NCBI GenBank assembly: GCA_032622095.1 | Contig: CP136069.1 | Location: forward strand, 184,749,122-184,813,121 | Origin: Siphonodentalium dalli | Lineage: Eukaryota; Mollusca; Scaphopoda; Gadilida; Siphonodentaliidae | DNA length: 64,000 nt | Direction: 5' to 3' | Shown: positions 34,086 through 45,920 of the stretch, piece after piece | Layout of the letters: each line of letters begins with the position of its first letter | How positions within the stretch are numbered: position 1 is the stretch's first letter | Notes under the pieces: generated by a model | What the model saw: only the letters and a program-made list of their open reading frames with translations | Told to the model about the DNA's origin: nothing | Databases searched by the model: none | Position numbers and translations under genes: made by a program

Positions 34086-35071
34086 ATGTTATGTACACAC
34101 TTTATCATTATGATCAAAATTCTTGTATGGAATGCGACGGGCATTATGTCCAGCGCAGCTTACCTAGGCAATCTTCTCGAAAACCAGAAAATTTATATTT
34201 GCGGTATTAGTGAACATTGGCTAGCTAAAAAAAATGTGCACTTTCTAAATTTTATCAACAAGAACTACATATTTCACACTGTGTGTGACTTCTCCCAGCG
34301 TCTGCCATGTCAGAGAGGGGGAAACAAAGGGGGTGTTTTCCTCTGCTGGAACAGGAGGACCCTCGGAGGTCGGATATCGACCATTGATATAAATGATGAT
34401 AGAATTATAGGCATTCAGGTCCAAATTTCGAAAACTAGTTACATTTACATTGTTCACGTTTATCTACCTTCGACTAATTACACACTTGACTTTTACAAGG
34501 AACATATCGAAAAATTATCAACGCTGTGTGGCAGCTATCGGGCATTAGGTAAAATTATACTGATGGGCGACTTCAATGCTACCCTCTATAAAGGCGATGA
34601 ACGCTGTAAAGTACTGACGTGTCTCGTTGACGAACTTGAGCTAGTCTCAACACATATATTTGCTCAAGATTCAGCTCAATTGCCAACATTTGTATCTCCC
34701 TCGGGATTAAGTGGCTCCGTAATTGACCACATTTTTGTTCCCAAAATGGATAAATACAACATAAATTGCTTTGATGTTCTCGATGATGATGCATTAAATG
34801 TATCGAATCATCGACCTATCACAACAATACTCAACATTGAACTAAGCATTGAACCTGAACTCAACACTAACACCGATAGATCCCGATTCAAATGGAAACA
34901 ATTTTCCTCAATGCAAGAAAATATTCAAACTTATCAAAGTGACTTAGAGAAATTACTACCTCATTATGAGGTTATGAACACACACTTACTAGACAATCAT
35001 TACAATGATCTCATCAGCGCGATATGTAACTCGGCTCAGATGAACATACATCAGACATCATTCAAACCCTT
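34086..35071 (+). pseudogene. LINE-A ORF2 part 1: APE-type endonuclease
   Basis: The frame carries the LINE endonuclease order: KILVWNATGI (first strand), ISEHWL with the metal-binding Glu, GGVFLCW, VHVYLPS, then GDFNA, IDHIFV and SNHRPI, the last being the catalytic His region. The domain nicks target DNA to prime reverse transcription. It appears complete. The frame runs without a stop into the insertion at 35,072, beyond which the sequence (to a stop at 35,199) is not LINE. The next LINE segment resumes at 37,199 in the same phase. Confidence 0.85.
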
Positions 35072-35717
35072 GGTGACACTCTACAGTTTCAACAGGTATG
35101 GGCCCAGAAATAGGGGGCCCATAGATTCATTGAAATTTATCTGGATTATGATCCCAAACCATATTGAAAATATATATATGCCTGAAATTAGTACAGAATA
35201 GGCATTCAGTATTTGATACATAATTTCCATAATATATGGGCTATCAAGAGTTATGGCCCTTGATCTTTTGATCGAAAATGTGATTTTTATTCAAAAAATG
35301 ACCAAATTATTTCATTTTCATACCCAAGAGGCACTAATACCAGATTTGTTCAAGCATTGTCACCTATGTTGGTTTAAAGGCCTCTGGCTTCCAACATCAA
35401 TGTGAAAAAAATTCAAACTTTCGCCGTTAAATTTTCCAGAAAATCAATTTTTAATGCAGATGACAAATTTTGGGTGCTAAAAAATTGACCCAGTATCTAG
35501 AGCCACTGTTTCGCAGAAAACGCTACTGCTGTCTATGGGTGGGGTCAAGGTCACTTGCACTTAATTTTTTCATCAGTCTAGAACACCTTCTAAAATTACA
35601 CAAATTCATATCCCACCTTGTCTCAATATACATACCACATGAATGGTGCCAGAAACCACTAGCACTTTATATCTATAAAATCACCCTACTGATCATTCGA
35701 AACTGTGGAGTGTCACC
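35072..35717 (+). repeat. 646-bp TIR unit, copy 1
   Basis: It has TIRs of about 19 bp. An 83-codon open frame at 35,470-35,721 is conserved in copy 2 only because the copies are nearly identical DNA. It lacks an ATG start and protein-like features. Confidence 0.85.
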
Positions 35718-36552
35718 TTAAGGGGAATGCAATTTCAATAATCTTTAATAGGGACCACACCTCCATATTCTCTGCATTATACCGCTTAAAATGATATATT
35801 ACACCCCATGCGTTATTGCAATCACAGGCGGCAAGATTGGGTGGGGATTTACATGCACCCCCATGATTTCACCTCTTTTGGGTCTTTCAGAACCCAATGA
35901 CGTTATGCTTGACGTAGTGACAAAATGTATATATTCAACCATCATTTATAGCTTGAAAAGGTCTGAAATGCTAAAATGTTGTATAAAATATATTATAAGA
36001 TGCATATTTTCCTCAGATATCAAAATAAAACATAATATTTCATGCAACTACTATCTTTAATACTCTCCCAAAACCATGGGTTAAACAATTCCAAGTCTTA
36101 TTTAGCATTAAGGGAAAGCTATATACAGTTATGACATCACATGAACAATATGTTGTCAAGTGAAATATGTCCAGAGAAACCTGAATTATTATATTTCACA
36201 CTTGTGAATAAGAAAGACTGAATATCTAATCTTTTAGTATACTGTGTAATGTCAATGTCAGCCTTTTCAGCTAAGATTCAAGGAGCATGATGTCATGAAG
36301 AAGTACCCATCATCTAAAAAATCATCAATAACAATACACAAGAACCACCACCCCCCCCCCCCCACTGCTCCATGACTCCATATCCCCACCAATGTATATG
36401 TCTAAAGGCCCCCTGTATTGGAATATCCATAGAAGAATGGTGTATTTAACATCAAATGTTCCTTCTAACTGAGCAGATTTGCTAAAAATGATTTTCAATG
36501 TAAATATTTGTCAAGTTGACAGATGATAATGGTGCTATTTGCTGGTCTTTAA

Positions 36553-37198
36553 GGTGACACTCCACAGTTTCAACAGGTATGGGCCCAGAAATAGGGGGCC
36601 CATAGATTCATTGAAATTTATCTGGATTATGATCCCAAACCATATTGACAATATATATATGCCTGAAATTAGTACAGAATAGGCATTCAGAATTTGATAC
36701 ATAATTTCCATAATATATGGGCTATCAAGAGTTATGGCCCTTGATCTTTTGATCGAAAATGTGATTTTTATTCAAAAAATGACCAAATTATTTCATTTTC
36801 ATACCCAAGAGGCACGAATACCAGATTTTTTCAAGCATTGTCACCTATGTTGGTTTAAAGGCCTCTGGCTTCCAACATCAATGTGAAAAAATTTCAAACT
36901 TTCGCCGTTAAATTTTCCAGAAAATCAATTTTTAATGCAGATGACAAATTTTGGGTGCTAAAAAATTGACCCAGTATCTAGAGCCACTGTTTCGCAGAAA
37001 ACGCTACTGCTGTCTATGGGTGGGGTCAAGGTCACTTGCACTTAATTTTTTCATCAGTCTAGAACACCTTCTAAAATTACACAAATTCATATCCCACCTT
37101 GTCTCAATATACATACCACATGAATGGTGCCAGAAACCACTAGCACTTTATATCTACAAAATCACCCTACTGATCATTCGAAACTGTGGAGTGTCACC
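36553..37198 (+). repeat. 646-bp TIR unit, copy 2
   Basis: Same orientation and length as copy 1, with a handful of substitutions (for example TTGACAAT versus TTGAAAAT near 36,645). It ends at the resumption of LINE-A. Confidence 0.85.
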
Positions 37199-37536
37199 CT
37201 TCCTTAAATCATTTTGGAACTAACACTTAAACAGCTTACGAAATACACTAACATACTATCGTTCTCTTTGGTTGAAGGCAGGTCGCCCCAGAGGAGAGGT
37301 TAGCATTGAATTCTCATGTTATAAAGAGGCTAAGCGCACCTTTCGCAGAGAATATCGCAAATACTCAAAACAACATTTAGATTCAATTAACGCAGACATT
37401 GATAGGTGTGCTGAGGCAGACCAAAGTGGGTTTTTCAAATTGTTCAATGCTAAACGAAAATCTAACGATGTTCTTTCAAATTCAGTTTTTAAACACAATG
37501 GTAATATTCTGAGAGCCCCGGCTGAAATAGTCGAGG
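37199..37536 (+). pseudogene. LINE-A ORF2 part 2: linker between endonuclease and RT
   Basis: It resumes in the same frame with FLKSFWN, then a stop (near 37,224), then LRNTLTYYRSLWLKAGRPRG and a basic FRREYRKYSKQHLDS segment, then GFFKLFNAKRK and NGNILRAPAEIVEV. These match the conserved linker preceding LINE reverse transcriptases. At 37,537 the next insertion breaks it. The first codons after that insertion (43,437) complete the expected W-A-S-Y-Y motif. Confidence 0.75.
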
Positions 37537-39258
37537 TAGTGGAGCGGACGGAACCGATTTCAGAAAGTTTAGTCCATCGGCACCACACACGGGCTTGTGA
37601 TACATCATTTTGAAGGTTATGACATTCCGCATCGGATAGGACCCGGTATGAAATATACAAATGATGCAAAAGATGATTTTTAGCTGATTAAGTGCCAAAA
37701 TTCAGCAAAAATCCCTGTTTTTGTAAAATTCGGCAAAATGAGAAATAAAAGTATAGAAACGCAAACATTTTGCGCTAAAATATTGTAGTCTACATATCTC
37801 TAGATATTTACTATGATAGTGGTACGATTACTCTGGTATAACGAAGATTTTTTTTAGATTTATTGTAAAAATAGACAAAATAGCGCAATTTTTCATTTTT
37901 TTTGCCTCACTTAATGGGCGATAGATCAATATTGTTCTGACCGGAGATATCGTATATAGTCTAGAAAAGTGCGTATATATATACCGCATACGACAGTATG
38001 CTGAATATGTCATCATATTTAACACGTGATGTGTTATGTAAGATTATTTCAACCCTCACCCCAAAATTCAGCAAAAAGTCACTGTTTTAGGGAAATTCGG
38101 CACAAATGAACACAAAAGAACAGGTATTCGGGATATGTTTGTGCTACGATATAGCAGGTTACACACTTATAAATACAAAGTAATGCAATGCCGTGATTGC
38201 GGTGGTAGATGTAAAACTTTCTTAAATTTACGTGGAAAATAGACAAAAAATCATTCATTTTCAGTTGTTTCGCCCCTCATAATAGGCGATTATTCAGTAT
38301 TGCATTGAATGGAGATCCCGTATATAATATAGAAACTTGTGGAAATATATACTGCATATGATTGTAGGAAAAGGATGTCATTCTTTGCCATAGATGCTAT
38401 GTGGTGGTAGATTGTGACACCCCCACCCCAAAATTCAGAAGAAACAAAATCAGTTTTAGAAATTTCGGTATGACAGAATACAAAAGCACAACTCCGATTA
38501 TTGTGTGCTATTATATTGAAGTTTACCCACTTCGAAATATACATTATGATAACGCCATGGTATAATTTATATATGGCAACATTTCGGAGTTTTCTGATGA
38601 AAGTAGACCGAAAATCGTGAAATATAAACTTGTTTTGCCCATCTAGATGGGTGATAATTCAATTCCATTTTGAACAATATTCCAGGACAAACTCTCAAGA
38701 GTTGACGAGACACATAATACATATGAATGTTTTCGAATTGTGTCATCTTCTGTCACATTTGTTTGGTTACGTTATTGCACCCATCGCCCCAACAGTACAA
38801 TACATTGCAAGATGAGACAAACACGGAATATTCCTATACACATTTATGTATTATACACATACCTTATCAAGCTGAGTCGTTTGATAGCTACTTGAGTTGA
38901 AGAAATTACATCAGTGTATATGTTTACTTCGCATAATATAGCTTCACAGTTGTATAAGAATTATACGTATTGGGAGGTTTAGTGATTGTTAATAACCAGG
39001 TTCAGCCACAGTATATGTAACTTGTAACGTGTGTTGCCATTACCAACGGAATCACCTGGCTCACATGACCGTACAACATCAAACAACCGTTTAGACGTTT
39101 TGTGTCAAATGTGCAGCATTGCGAAATGTGTATATCAGAGGGGTGTCCAATCTTTATATCAATCGACGAACCTGTGATTAGTGAACTTTTGTTAAATTCT
39201 TCAGCAGCGGTGATCGGTGGCCACGCCGTTTACTTTCCCAAATGGGTCGTTGGTACGA

Positions 39259-40370
39259 CTTCCTTTACACCGCAGGTCGTCTGCAACCTGGAACCGATGG
39301 AAGCCAAAGTTTGTTTGTATCTGGGTGCAGAAATGTTCTCCAATGCGGTCGCATAGCCTACTATTCTTCGATACACATAGAGGGTTTTTAGCGACCAATG
39401 GGCATGAACTACCCACGAGACGACACAGCCATTAAGGTGAGCTCGCGATCTCACCACATCCATTCGTGGCTCAACCCTGCAAGTTGAGCCAAGGGGTCGT
39501 GTTTGGAATGAACCTGCAGCCACCCGGGATTTGATGTCCCCACATGGCTGCCACTTCCCTTTAATTATATAATATAATATTTGTTTTACATCAACGGTAC
39601 TGTACAACCAGTATATATACTGTATGTCTGTGGCTCTCCTATCTGGGAGTCATCATCCACGACTTTGCCCACGGTATTTGGGGTTTTAATGCGTCACGAT
39701 CTTCTTGGTCACAGCCATCAAATCGAGCCTTGTCATCAACCTTGCGATGTTCTTTAATTCTATATATCGTCCTTGAATCCCCCTTGGGGTACCATGGTGC
39801 CGTTTTTGGGTTGGGCCATATTTCTTGGAATATCATGACGAACAGATGCCGTAATATCTCCAAGGCCTTGGTCATATTACATGTCGAATTTATCTGACCA
39901 TGTATGTCTGCCAATGTGTCAGGAAGAATATATTTCTCCCGTGCATTTGGTTTCACTTCAGGATAGGGTGGTTTTGGTTCAGCTCTTTAAAACCCATCCT
40001 CATTGCTTATATGGTAGCAGAAAGTACTGCTGTATTGTCATGTGATCATATATACCATAATAGGTTCGTTAAGCTTTCTGAGCATTTGTGAATTTCCAGA
40101 CCTTCCAGGAGTCACATATGGCACATTCTGCCAATATCTGTGTTCTCTACCATAGCTGGTGCCTGATCCATGCTGCTTATCGAGGTATAAGTGGGCTCGT
40201 GATTATCAGTTTCAATAGTTCCAATTCCGTCTGGGGAATTTGTGTTGATGTGCTCTGACAAGTGACGAGAAGATACTATCTCTGGCAGAGTTTCCGATGA
40301 CTCAGATGATACAACTCGGTATGCCTTGTTCGTTTCGTTGGACTCAACGATCAGCAGCTCGTGTGCTACA
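39259..40370 (-). other. Foldback interior, unidentified decayed sequence
   Basis: The minus frame 39,639-39,956 is open, with a degenerate basic protein-like composition but no motif I can name. It lies downstream of the gag/protease-like segment and could be its broken continuation. A GGCTCAAC/GTTGAGCC hairpin is at about 39,471-39,493. Confidence 0.3.
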
Positions 40371-40374
40371 TCAT

Positions 40375-41032
40375 TTATGTAACATAATTATGGTATTTAT
40401 CTTCCGATAAGTAGTCATACAGTTTCTTGAGAGCATGGAAACTGTTGCTCCAGTACCAATCAGAAACCTCACTGGCTGCCCATACATATTGCAATCTAAA
40501 TACAGCTCCCCTCTTCAGAAGAGCTGTATCTAACAAACTCGTTGGAGTTACGATGTCCACTTGTGCTTTGCTGGTCTCCCCTACCACGATATGCATTATG
40601 GCACATGTCGCGTGGATTGTGAGAAGTTCTGCATCTGGTGCGTTCTTTGTATTCGTTCGTGTTATAATCAGGATTATCATTATAATTATGTCTCCATTGT
40701 CTGTCGTCACGACAGTCCCTCCAGGACTCATTTGTGTTACCCGTTTTCTCTTTGTTTTTGGTTCTCATAGTTTGTCATTCTTTGTTAATCTCCCCTTTAC
40801 ACCTCTTCACATCAGTCAATATTTGTTTTATGTCCTTCATCTCAGAGATGGACTGTGATGTCTCGGTCGGTTGTGAGCTATTTTGAGCTTTCCCATTAGA
40901 ACCAGTTTGGGGCTTCAGTTCATCTCTTATCTTTTTTAGTTCTTCAACCTCTATATTTTTGCTTTGTGTTGTGTCTGCTTCATTTACTACCCCAGCATAG
41001 TGTTTAGCCCTATGTTTTTTCAGACTTGGCAA
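40375..41032 (-). pseudogene. Retroelement gag/retropepsin-like remnant
   Basis: On the minus strand, 41,032-40,775 encodes an acidic/basic coiled-coil-like segment ending ILTDVKRCKG, as found before the nucleic-acid-binding part of Ty3/gypsy-type Gag. A stop follows, then an Arg/Asn-rich basic segment (40,768-40,496). In another frame at about 40,420-40,481 is GQPVRFLIGTGATVSMLS, which has the layout of a retroviral-type aspartic protease, with Gly in place of the catalytic Asp (expected D-T-G). Frameshifts and stops show it is dead. No RT or integrase follows. Family assignment beyond 'LTR-retroelement-like' is not possible. Confidence 0.5.
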
Positions 41033-43436
41033 AAGCCTCTAATTCAAATGCATGTCTTATAAGCTCTCACCAAGAGAGCCCACTCGTGCTTGTTGTACAA
41101 TGAGCGGTATATATATCTGGATCATACAACCCACCAATGAATTGGTCCTTTGCCAAGGTGTCTCTCAATTCATGTGTTGCAGTATGATATCATATATTGG
41201 TCAGACGTCGGTAACCCCCACCCCCTTGCCCTTTGCCGTCGTGCACGCAATTGTACCATCTGGTCAGTCTGGTTTTTGGCAGCAAATCGGCCTTTTATCG
41301 CACCAACAAGAACGATGTAGTCTTATTCTCGTCCTGGAAGTAGGTCACCGAGTGTTCATTGCGCCAATCCTCTCAAGGATGCGCATAGATAAAGGCCCAT
41401 GTCATCAGTTTCCAATCCATTTATATTGGAACAAATTTCACAGTGTGCTTGGTAATCTAACCATGATCTTGTGACATCATAGCTATCTGGTGTCACAAAT
41501 TGTTTCCGTTTTTCACCGGATTTTTATTGGCACGCGAGTTTTGCATGCATTCATCTAGTGTACAACTAACAATATTTATCATGTAAACAACATAATTAAA
41601 TACAAACATAACTATATCACAATACTGTGTGTGGCAATAAGATTGAATGCAATGAACGGCACTATTTTCTCCCAAATGGACTCGCAATCGTCACTTCTGT
41701 AAAACTGTGTTTAGACCGTACGAAACACATACCCCTACTATAAGCTATACTCGTAATTCATATATTTATAGTACTACTATAATGGTAGTTCGTACCAACA
41801 ACCCATTTGGGAAAAGTAACGACGTGGTCACCGCTACTGAAGAATTTAACAAAAGTTCACTAAGCACATGTTCGTCGATTGATATAAAGATTGACACCCC
41901 TCTGATACACATTTCGCAATGCTGCACATTTGACACAAAACGTCTAAACGGTTGTTTGGTGGTGTACGTGTAAGCGGAATGGTCATGTGAGTCAGGTGAT
42001 TTCGTTGGTAATGGCAACACGTGTTACAAGTTACATGCATGTACTGTGGCTGGACCTGGTTATTAACAAACACTAAACCTCCAAATATGTATAATCTTAT
42101 ACAACTGTGAGGCTATATTATGCGAAGTAAACATATACACTGATGTAATTTCTTCAACTCAAGTAGCTATCAAACGACTCAGCTTGATAAGGTATGTGTA
42201 TAATGCATAAATGTGTATAGGAATATTCCGTGTTTGTCTCATCTTGCAATGTATTGTACGGTTGGGGCGATGGGTGCAATAACGTAACCAAACAAATGTG
42301 ACAGAAGATGATACAATCCGAAAACATTCATATGCATTATGTGTCTCGTCAACTCTTGAGAGTTTGTCCTGGATTATTGTTCAAAATGGAATTGAATTAT
42401 CACCCGTCTAGATGGGCAAAACAAGTTTATATTTCACGATTTTCGGTCTACTTTCATCAGAAAACTCAGAAATGTTGCCATCTCTAAATTATACCATGGC
42501 GTTATCATAATTTATATCTCGAAGTGGGTAGACTTCAATATAATAGCACAAAATAATCGGAGTTGTTCTATTGTATTCTGCCATACCGAAATTTCTAAAA
42601 CTGATTTTGTTTCTTCTGAATTTTGGGGTAGGGGTGACACAATCTACCACCACATAGCATCTATGGCAAATAATGACATCCTTATCCTACAATCATATGC
42701 AGTATATATTTCCACAAGTTTCACGGGATCTCCATTCAATGCAATACTTAATAACCGCCTAGTATGAGGGGCGAAACAACTGAACATGAATGATTTTTTT
42801 TCTATTTTCCACGTAAATTTAAGAAATTTTTACATCTACCACCGCAATCACGGCATTGCATTACTTTGTAACAGTGACGTTTTGCTAAATTTTGGGGTGA
42901 GGGTTGAAATAATCTTACATAACACATCACGTGTTAAATATGATGACATATTCAGCATACTGTCGTATGTGGTATATATATATACGCACTTTCTAGACTA
43001 TAGACGATATCCCCGGTCAGAACAATATTGATCTATCGCCCATTAAGTGAGGCAAAAAAAATGAAAAATTGCGCTATTTTGTCTATTTTTACAATAAATC
43101 TAAAAGAAATCTTCGTTATATCAGAGTAATCGTACCACTATCATAGTAAATATCTAGAGATATGTAGACTACAATATTTTAGCGCAAAATGTTCGCGTTT
43201 CTATACTTTTATTTCTCATTTTGCCGAATTTTACAAAAACAGGGATTTTTGCTGAATTTTGTCACATAATCAGCTAAAAATCATCTTTTGCATCATTTGT
43301 ATATTTCACACCGGGTCCTATCCGATGCGGAATGTCATAACCTTCAAAATGATGTATCACAAGCCCGTGTGTGGTGCCGATGGACTAAACTCCTACTTCT
43401 AGTGAGCTTTTTGAGTTTGTCCGCTCTACTAAGGGA

Positions 43437-45098
43437 TGGGCATCATACTATGAAACAATCTTTTCTAACCCACTGGTGAGCCCTGAGTTTGATCAAAACC
43501 ATTTTAAGAAAATCAATGTAGTTATAACCAAATAACTTTCTGAACATTCATTCAGCCCAATAGATGAACGAGTAATATATCCAGTAACCTCGTCTGAAGT
43601 TAGCTCCCTTCTCAAATCTCTGCCGCATAAAAAAGCTGCAGGATGGGACAACATAAATTATGAACACTTTATATACGGTGGTGATTCGATTGAACAGTGC
43701 ATTGCATTTTTATTTTCAAAGATGATTGAACTTGTGTATGTTCCACAAAATGCAAAATTGGGTGTCATTTGCTCATTATATAAAGGATCGCCTAAGCCTC
43801 GTGACAATTTTGACAGTTACAGAGCGATAACTCTATTACCAGTAAATTACAAAATGTTTGAAAGAGTTATCCTTTTTCGATTACAAAATAACTCTCCTTC
43901 AACCCTTACAGTGCATCCGTTACAAAATGGTTTTCAAAAGAATATTAGATGTATGATGTTGTCCTTCTTGGTACAGGAATGCATTTCTTACACGTCCGAG
44001 AAGCATAGCAAATTATATGCGTGCTTCTTGGACGTGTGGAAAGCATTTGATACCGTTTGGATTAATGGATTACTATTCAAACTTTATGAGCGCCAGGTCA
44101 GAGGAAATACATTAAAAATACTCAACTGCCTTCTGACAGGCATATGGTGCAGAACATCTTTTTCTGGAATTTCCTCACGATGGTTTGAGGTTACGCACGG
44201 CGCCAGACAAGGGGGCTCTGTCTCCCCATTCTTATACACCATTTACATTGATAATTTACTTTATGAGTTAGAAAGATCTCATTTTGGTTTGTTCATGAAA
44301 AACATAAACTGTTCTTGTCTCACACATGCTGACGATATGGCCCTTTTTTCATTATCACAGACTGGACTACAAGGGCTATGTGATATCTGTGTAATGTACA
44401 GTAATACATGGCGATATCAATTTAATCCCAACAAAACATTCGTTCTAGTATTTAACGAGTCAAAATGTGAAGCTTCAAAAAACAACCGACATTGGTTATT
44501 AGGATCAAGCGCCATTGCAGAGGTAGATCAAGTAACACACCTTGGTATACCACTAACCAAATATAGATTCAATAACGGATTCACTGATATGATAGTAAGC
44601 AAAATACGCTCAACATTTTTCATGATGTCCAACGCCGGTCTTTATGCAGGCGGTATTACTCCCGCTAGTGCGATGCAAATTTATAACAGCGTCGTTCTTC
44701 CCCGTGGTTTATATGGATCGGAACTGCTTCATAATCAGACAGAAGTGAACTGTACAAAATTGGAGAAAGTTCATCGTATGTGTGTGAAAAACACGCAGGG
44801 CCTACACATTCAAACTCGCACAGATATTACTCTCGATCTTGTAGGCACCCGTCCGATAAAGGAAATCATCGACGATAGAACGCTTAGACTTTTTAGAGCC
44901 CTGTGCAACCTGGGAACAGAGAAAACTGTCAAACACGTTTTTGTATACAGGGTTCTAGATTACATACATAATCAACCAGTCACCCACAATTGGATGCACA
45001 ATCACCGTTCTAGAAAATCGTCAACTTTTGGACTACTTGAAAGACTACGTTTCATCATCAAACTTTCCAAAACAGCTGGCATGGAAGCAAATCATTAA
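43437..45098 (+). pseudogene. LINE-A ORF2 part 3: reverse transcriptase
   Basis: The frame starts WASYYETIFSNP, has a TAA at 43,533-43,535, then shows the RT blocks in order. These are KKAAGWDNINYEHF, PRDNFDSYRAITLLPVNYK, LQNGFQKN, CFLDVWKAFDTVW (first catalytic Asp), GARQGGSVSPFLYTIYID, HADDMALF (catalytic Asp pair, His where Tyr/Phe is usual), then the thumb region with THLGIPL. It copies element RNA at the nicked target. The frame is lost near 45,000-45,030, where the C-terminal part continues in the +1 frame. Confidence 0.85.
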
Positions 45099-45588
45099 CC
45101 ACTCGCGGACCGTATTTGAATCTGCATTGCAGACCTGGGTTGGAAATGACCCCTCATTTAGTAGATTTATATCTGTACACAACAATATTCGTATGTCAAA
45201 TTTATGGGCAGTCTGTCAAAAATATCCCGAAGAGAAATCAACATTTTATTTGTTCGCTCAGCTGATTTGCTCACCGTCTGATATTTGCGATGCAATTTGT
45301 TCAAAATGTCATCGTAGTTACACAAATATTGCAGAACATGTTATTTGCGACTGTTCCGTCTTAGAGGAGCATATAAATGCATTTTGGTTTACTTGCTTAG
45401 ACCGCTTTGGCGTCGACCTGTTTCTAACACTAGAGAGCTTATCCAAAAAGGACAAGATCATACTTTTACTGGGAAAGATTCCAGACGTCATCAGAAATAA
45501 AATAGGAGGTGGCGTTGAATTGATATATTTTTTCATTCGTCATACTGGTCATCTTTGGAATATATGGGTATCTGAGAGCGTAGTCTAG
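45013..45588 (+). pseudogene. LINE-A ORF2 part 4: C-terminal Cys-His region (+1 frame)
   Basis: In the frame one base ahead of the RT, the sequence reads LLDYLKDYV, then SALQTWVGND, and then ICSKCHRSYTNIAEHVICDC. The last is a C-x2-C...H...C motif typical of LINE C-termini. The stop at 45,586-45,588 ends ORF2. About 330 bp of 3' UTR with GT/AT-rich runs follow. Confidence 0.75.
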
Positions 45589-45894
45589 ACAATAAGTAAC
45601 CATTATGATTATCATCCAACAGTGATCCCCTTCGTGAACGACATCTATAGCAGGTGCACGCGTGCGCCTGCGTGCGCGTACATCTATCTATATATATATG
45701 CATGCACGTTGCAGGTATATATATATTTGTGCATGTTCATGCAAGTGTATATATGTATAGTGGGGTGCATTATACACTGACAATGGTGTATTTATGTCTA
45801 TGTTCATGTCATTTTCTGTGTTTCATGTTATTGTATGTAAATGTGCTATTCCATATATATAGTTTCTACTCTTCATGTAATGGAGGTAATAAAG

Positions 45895-45920
45895 ATATAT
45901 ATATATATATATATATATAT
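45895..45920. repeat. (AT)n tail of LINE-A
   Basis: The AT run follows GTAATAAAG and is interrupted by the next TIR element. An AT run resumes at 47,450-47,460, before the second copy of the 500-bp repeat. Confidence 0.8.

Larger units (their letters stand above)
35072..37198. mobile_element. Composite of two 646-bp TIR units inserted in LINE-A
   Basis: Two direct copies (35,072-35,717 and 36,553-37,198), each exactly 646 bp and about 99% identical, bracket 835 bp of unique sequence. Each unit starts GGTGACACTC(C/T)ACAGTTTC and ends in the complement. The outer ends are flanked by CTT on both sides (35,069-35,071 and 37,199-37,201). The inner ends have no matching duplication. The LINE-A frame continues in phase across the excised junction, so the whole 2.1 kb entered as one unit. 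No transposase frame is present. Confidence 0.8.
37537..43431. mobile_element. 5.9-kb foldback element with arms of about 1.6-1.7 kb
   Basis: The left arm 37,537-39,258 and the right arm 41,789-43,431 are inverted copies. The outermost shared word is TAGTRGAGCGGAC, and the arms continue through GTTTAGTCCATCGGCACC, the GCATCGGATAGG block and many AT-rich blocks to GGGTCGTTGGTACGA. The arms differ by substitutions and short indels, and about 20-30 bp near the tips are non-matching. The insertion splits the LINE-A linker; the target duplication is ambiguous. The central 2.5 kb holds minus-strand gag/protease-like debris. No DNA transposase was recognised. Confidence 0.75.
33349..45920 (+). mobile_element. 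LINE-A: non-LTR retrotransposon, interrupted by two nested insertions
   Basis: In order, this contains an ORF1 with an RRM-like domain, an ORF2 with an APE-type endonuclease and reverse transcriptase, a Cys-His C-terminal motif, and a 3' end with AATAAA at about 45,889 and an (AT)n tail. Removing the insertions at 35,072-37,198 and 37,537-43,431 leaves about 4.5 kb, the usual size for such elements. It is inactive: stops near 37,224 and 43,533, a frameshift near 45,000-45,030 and a 5' truncation. The RRM-type ORF1 points to the CR1/I-like half of LINE diversity; the clade is not assigned. Confidence 0.8.

Noticed and set aside
35470-37223. Two identical open frames of 83-90 codons suggesting a duplicated small gene
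   Set aside because: They lie in the two nearly identical 646-bp TIR units, lack ATG starts, and the second is extended only by running into LINE-A sequence. DNA identity explains the shared frame.
40427-40858. 143-codon plus-strand frame in the foldback interior
   Set aside because: It is antisense to the gag/protease-like remnant; its composition is the complement of the Arg/Asn-rich minus-strand segment.
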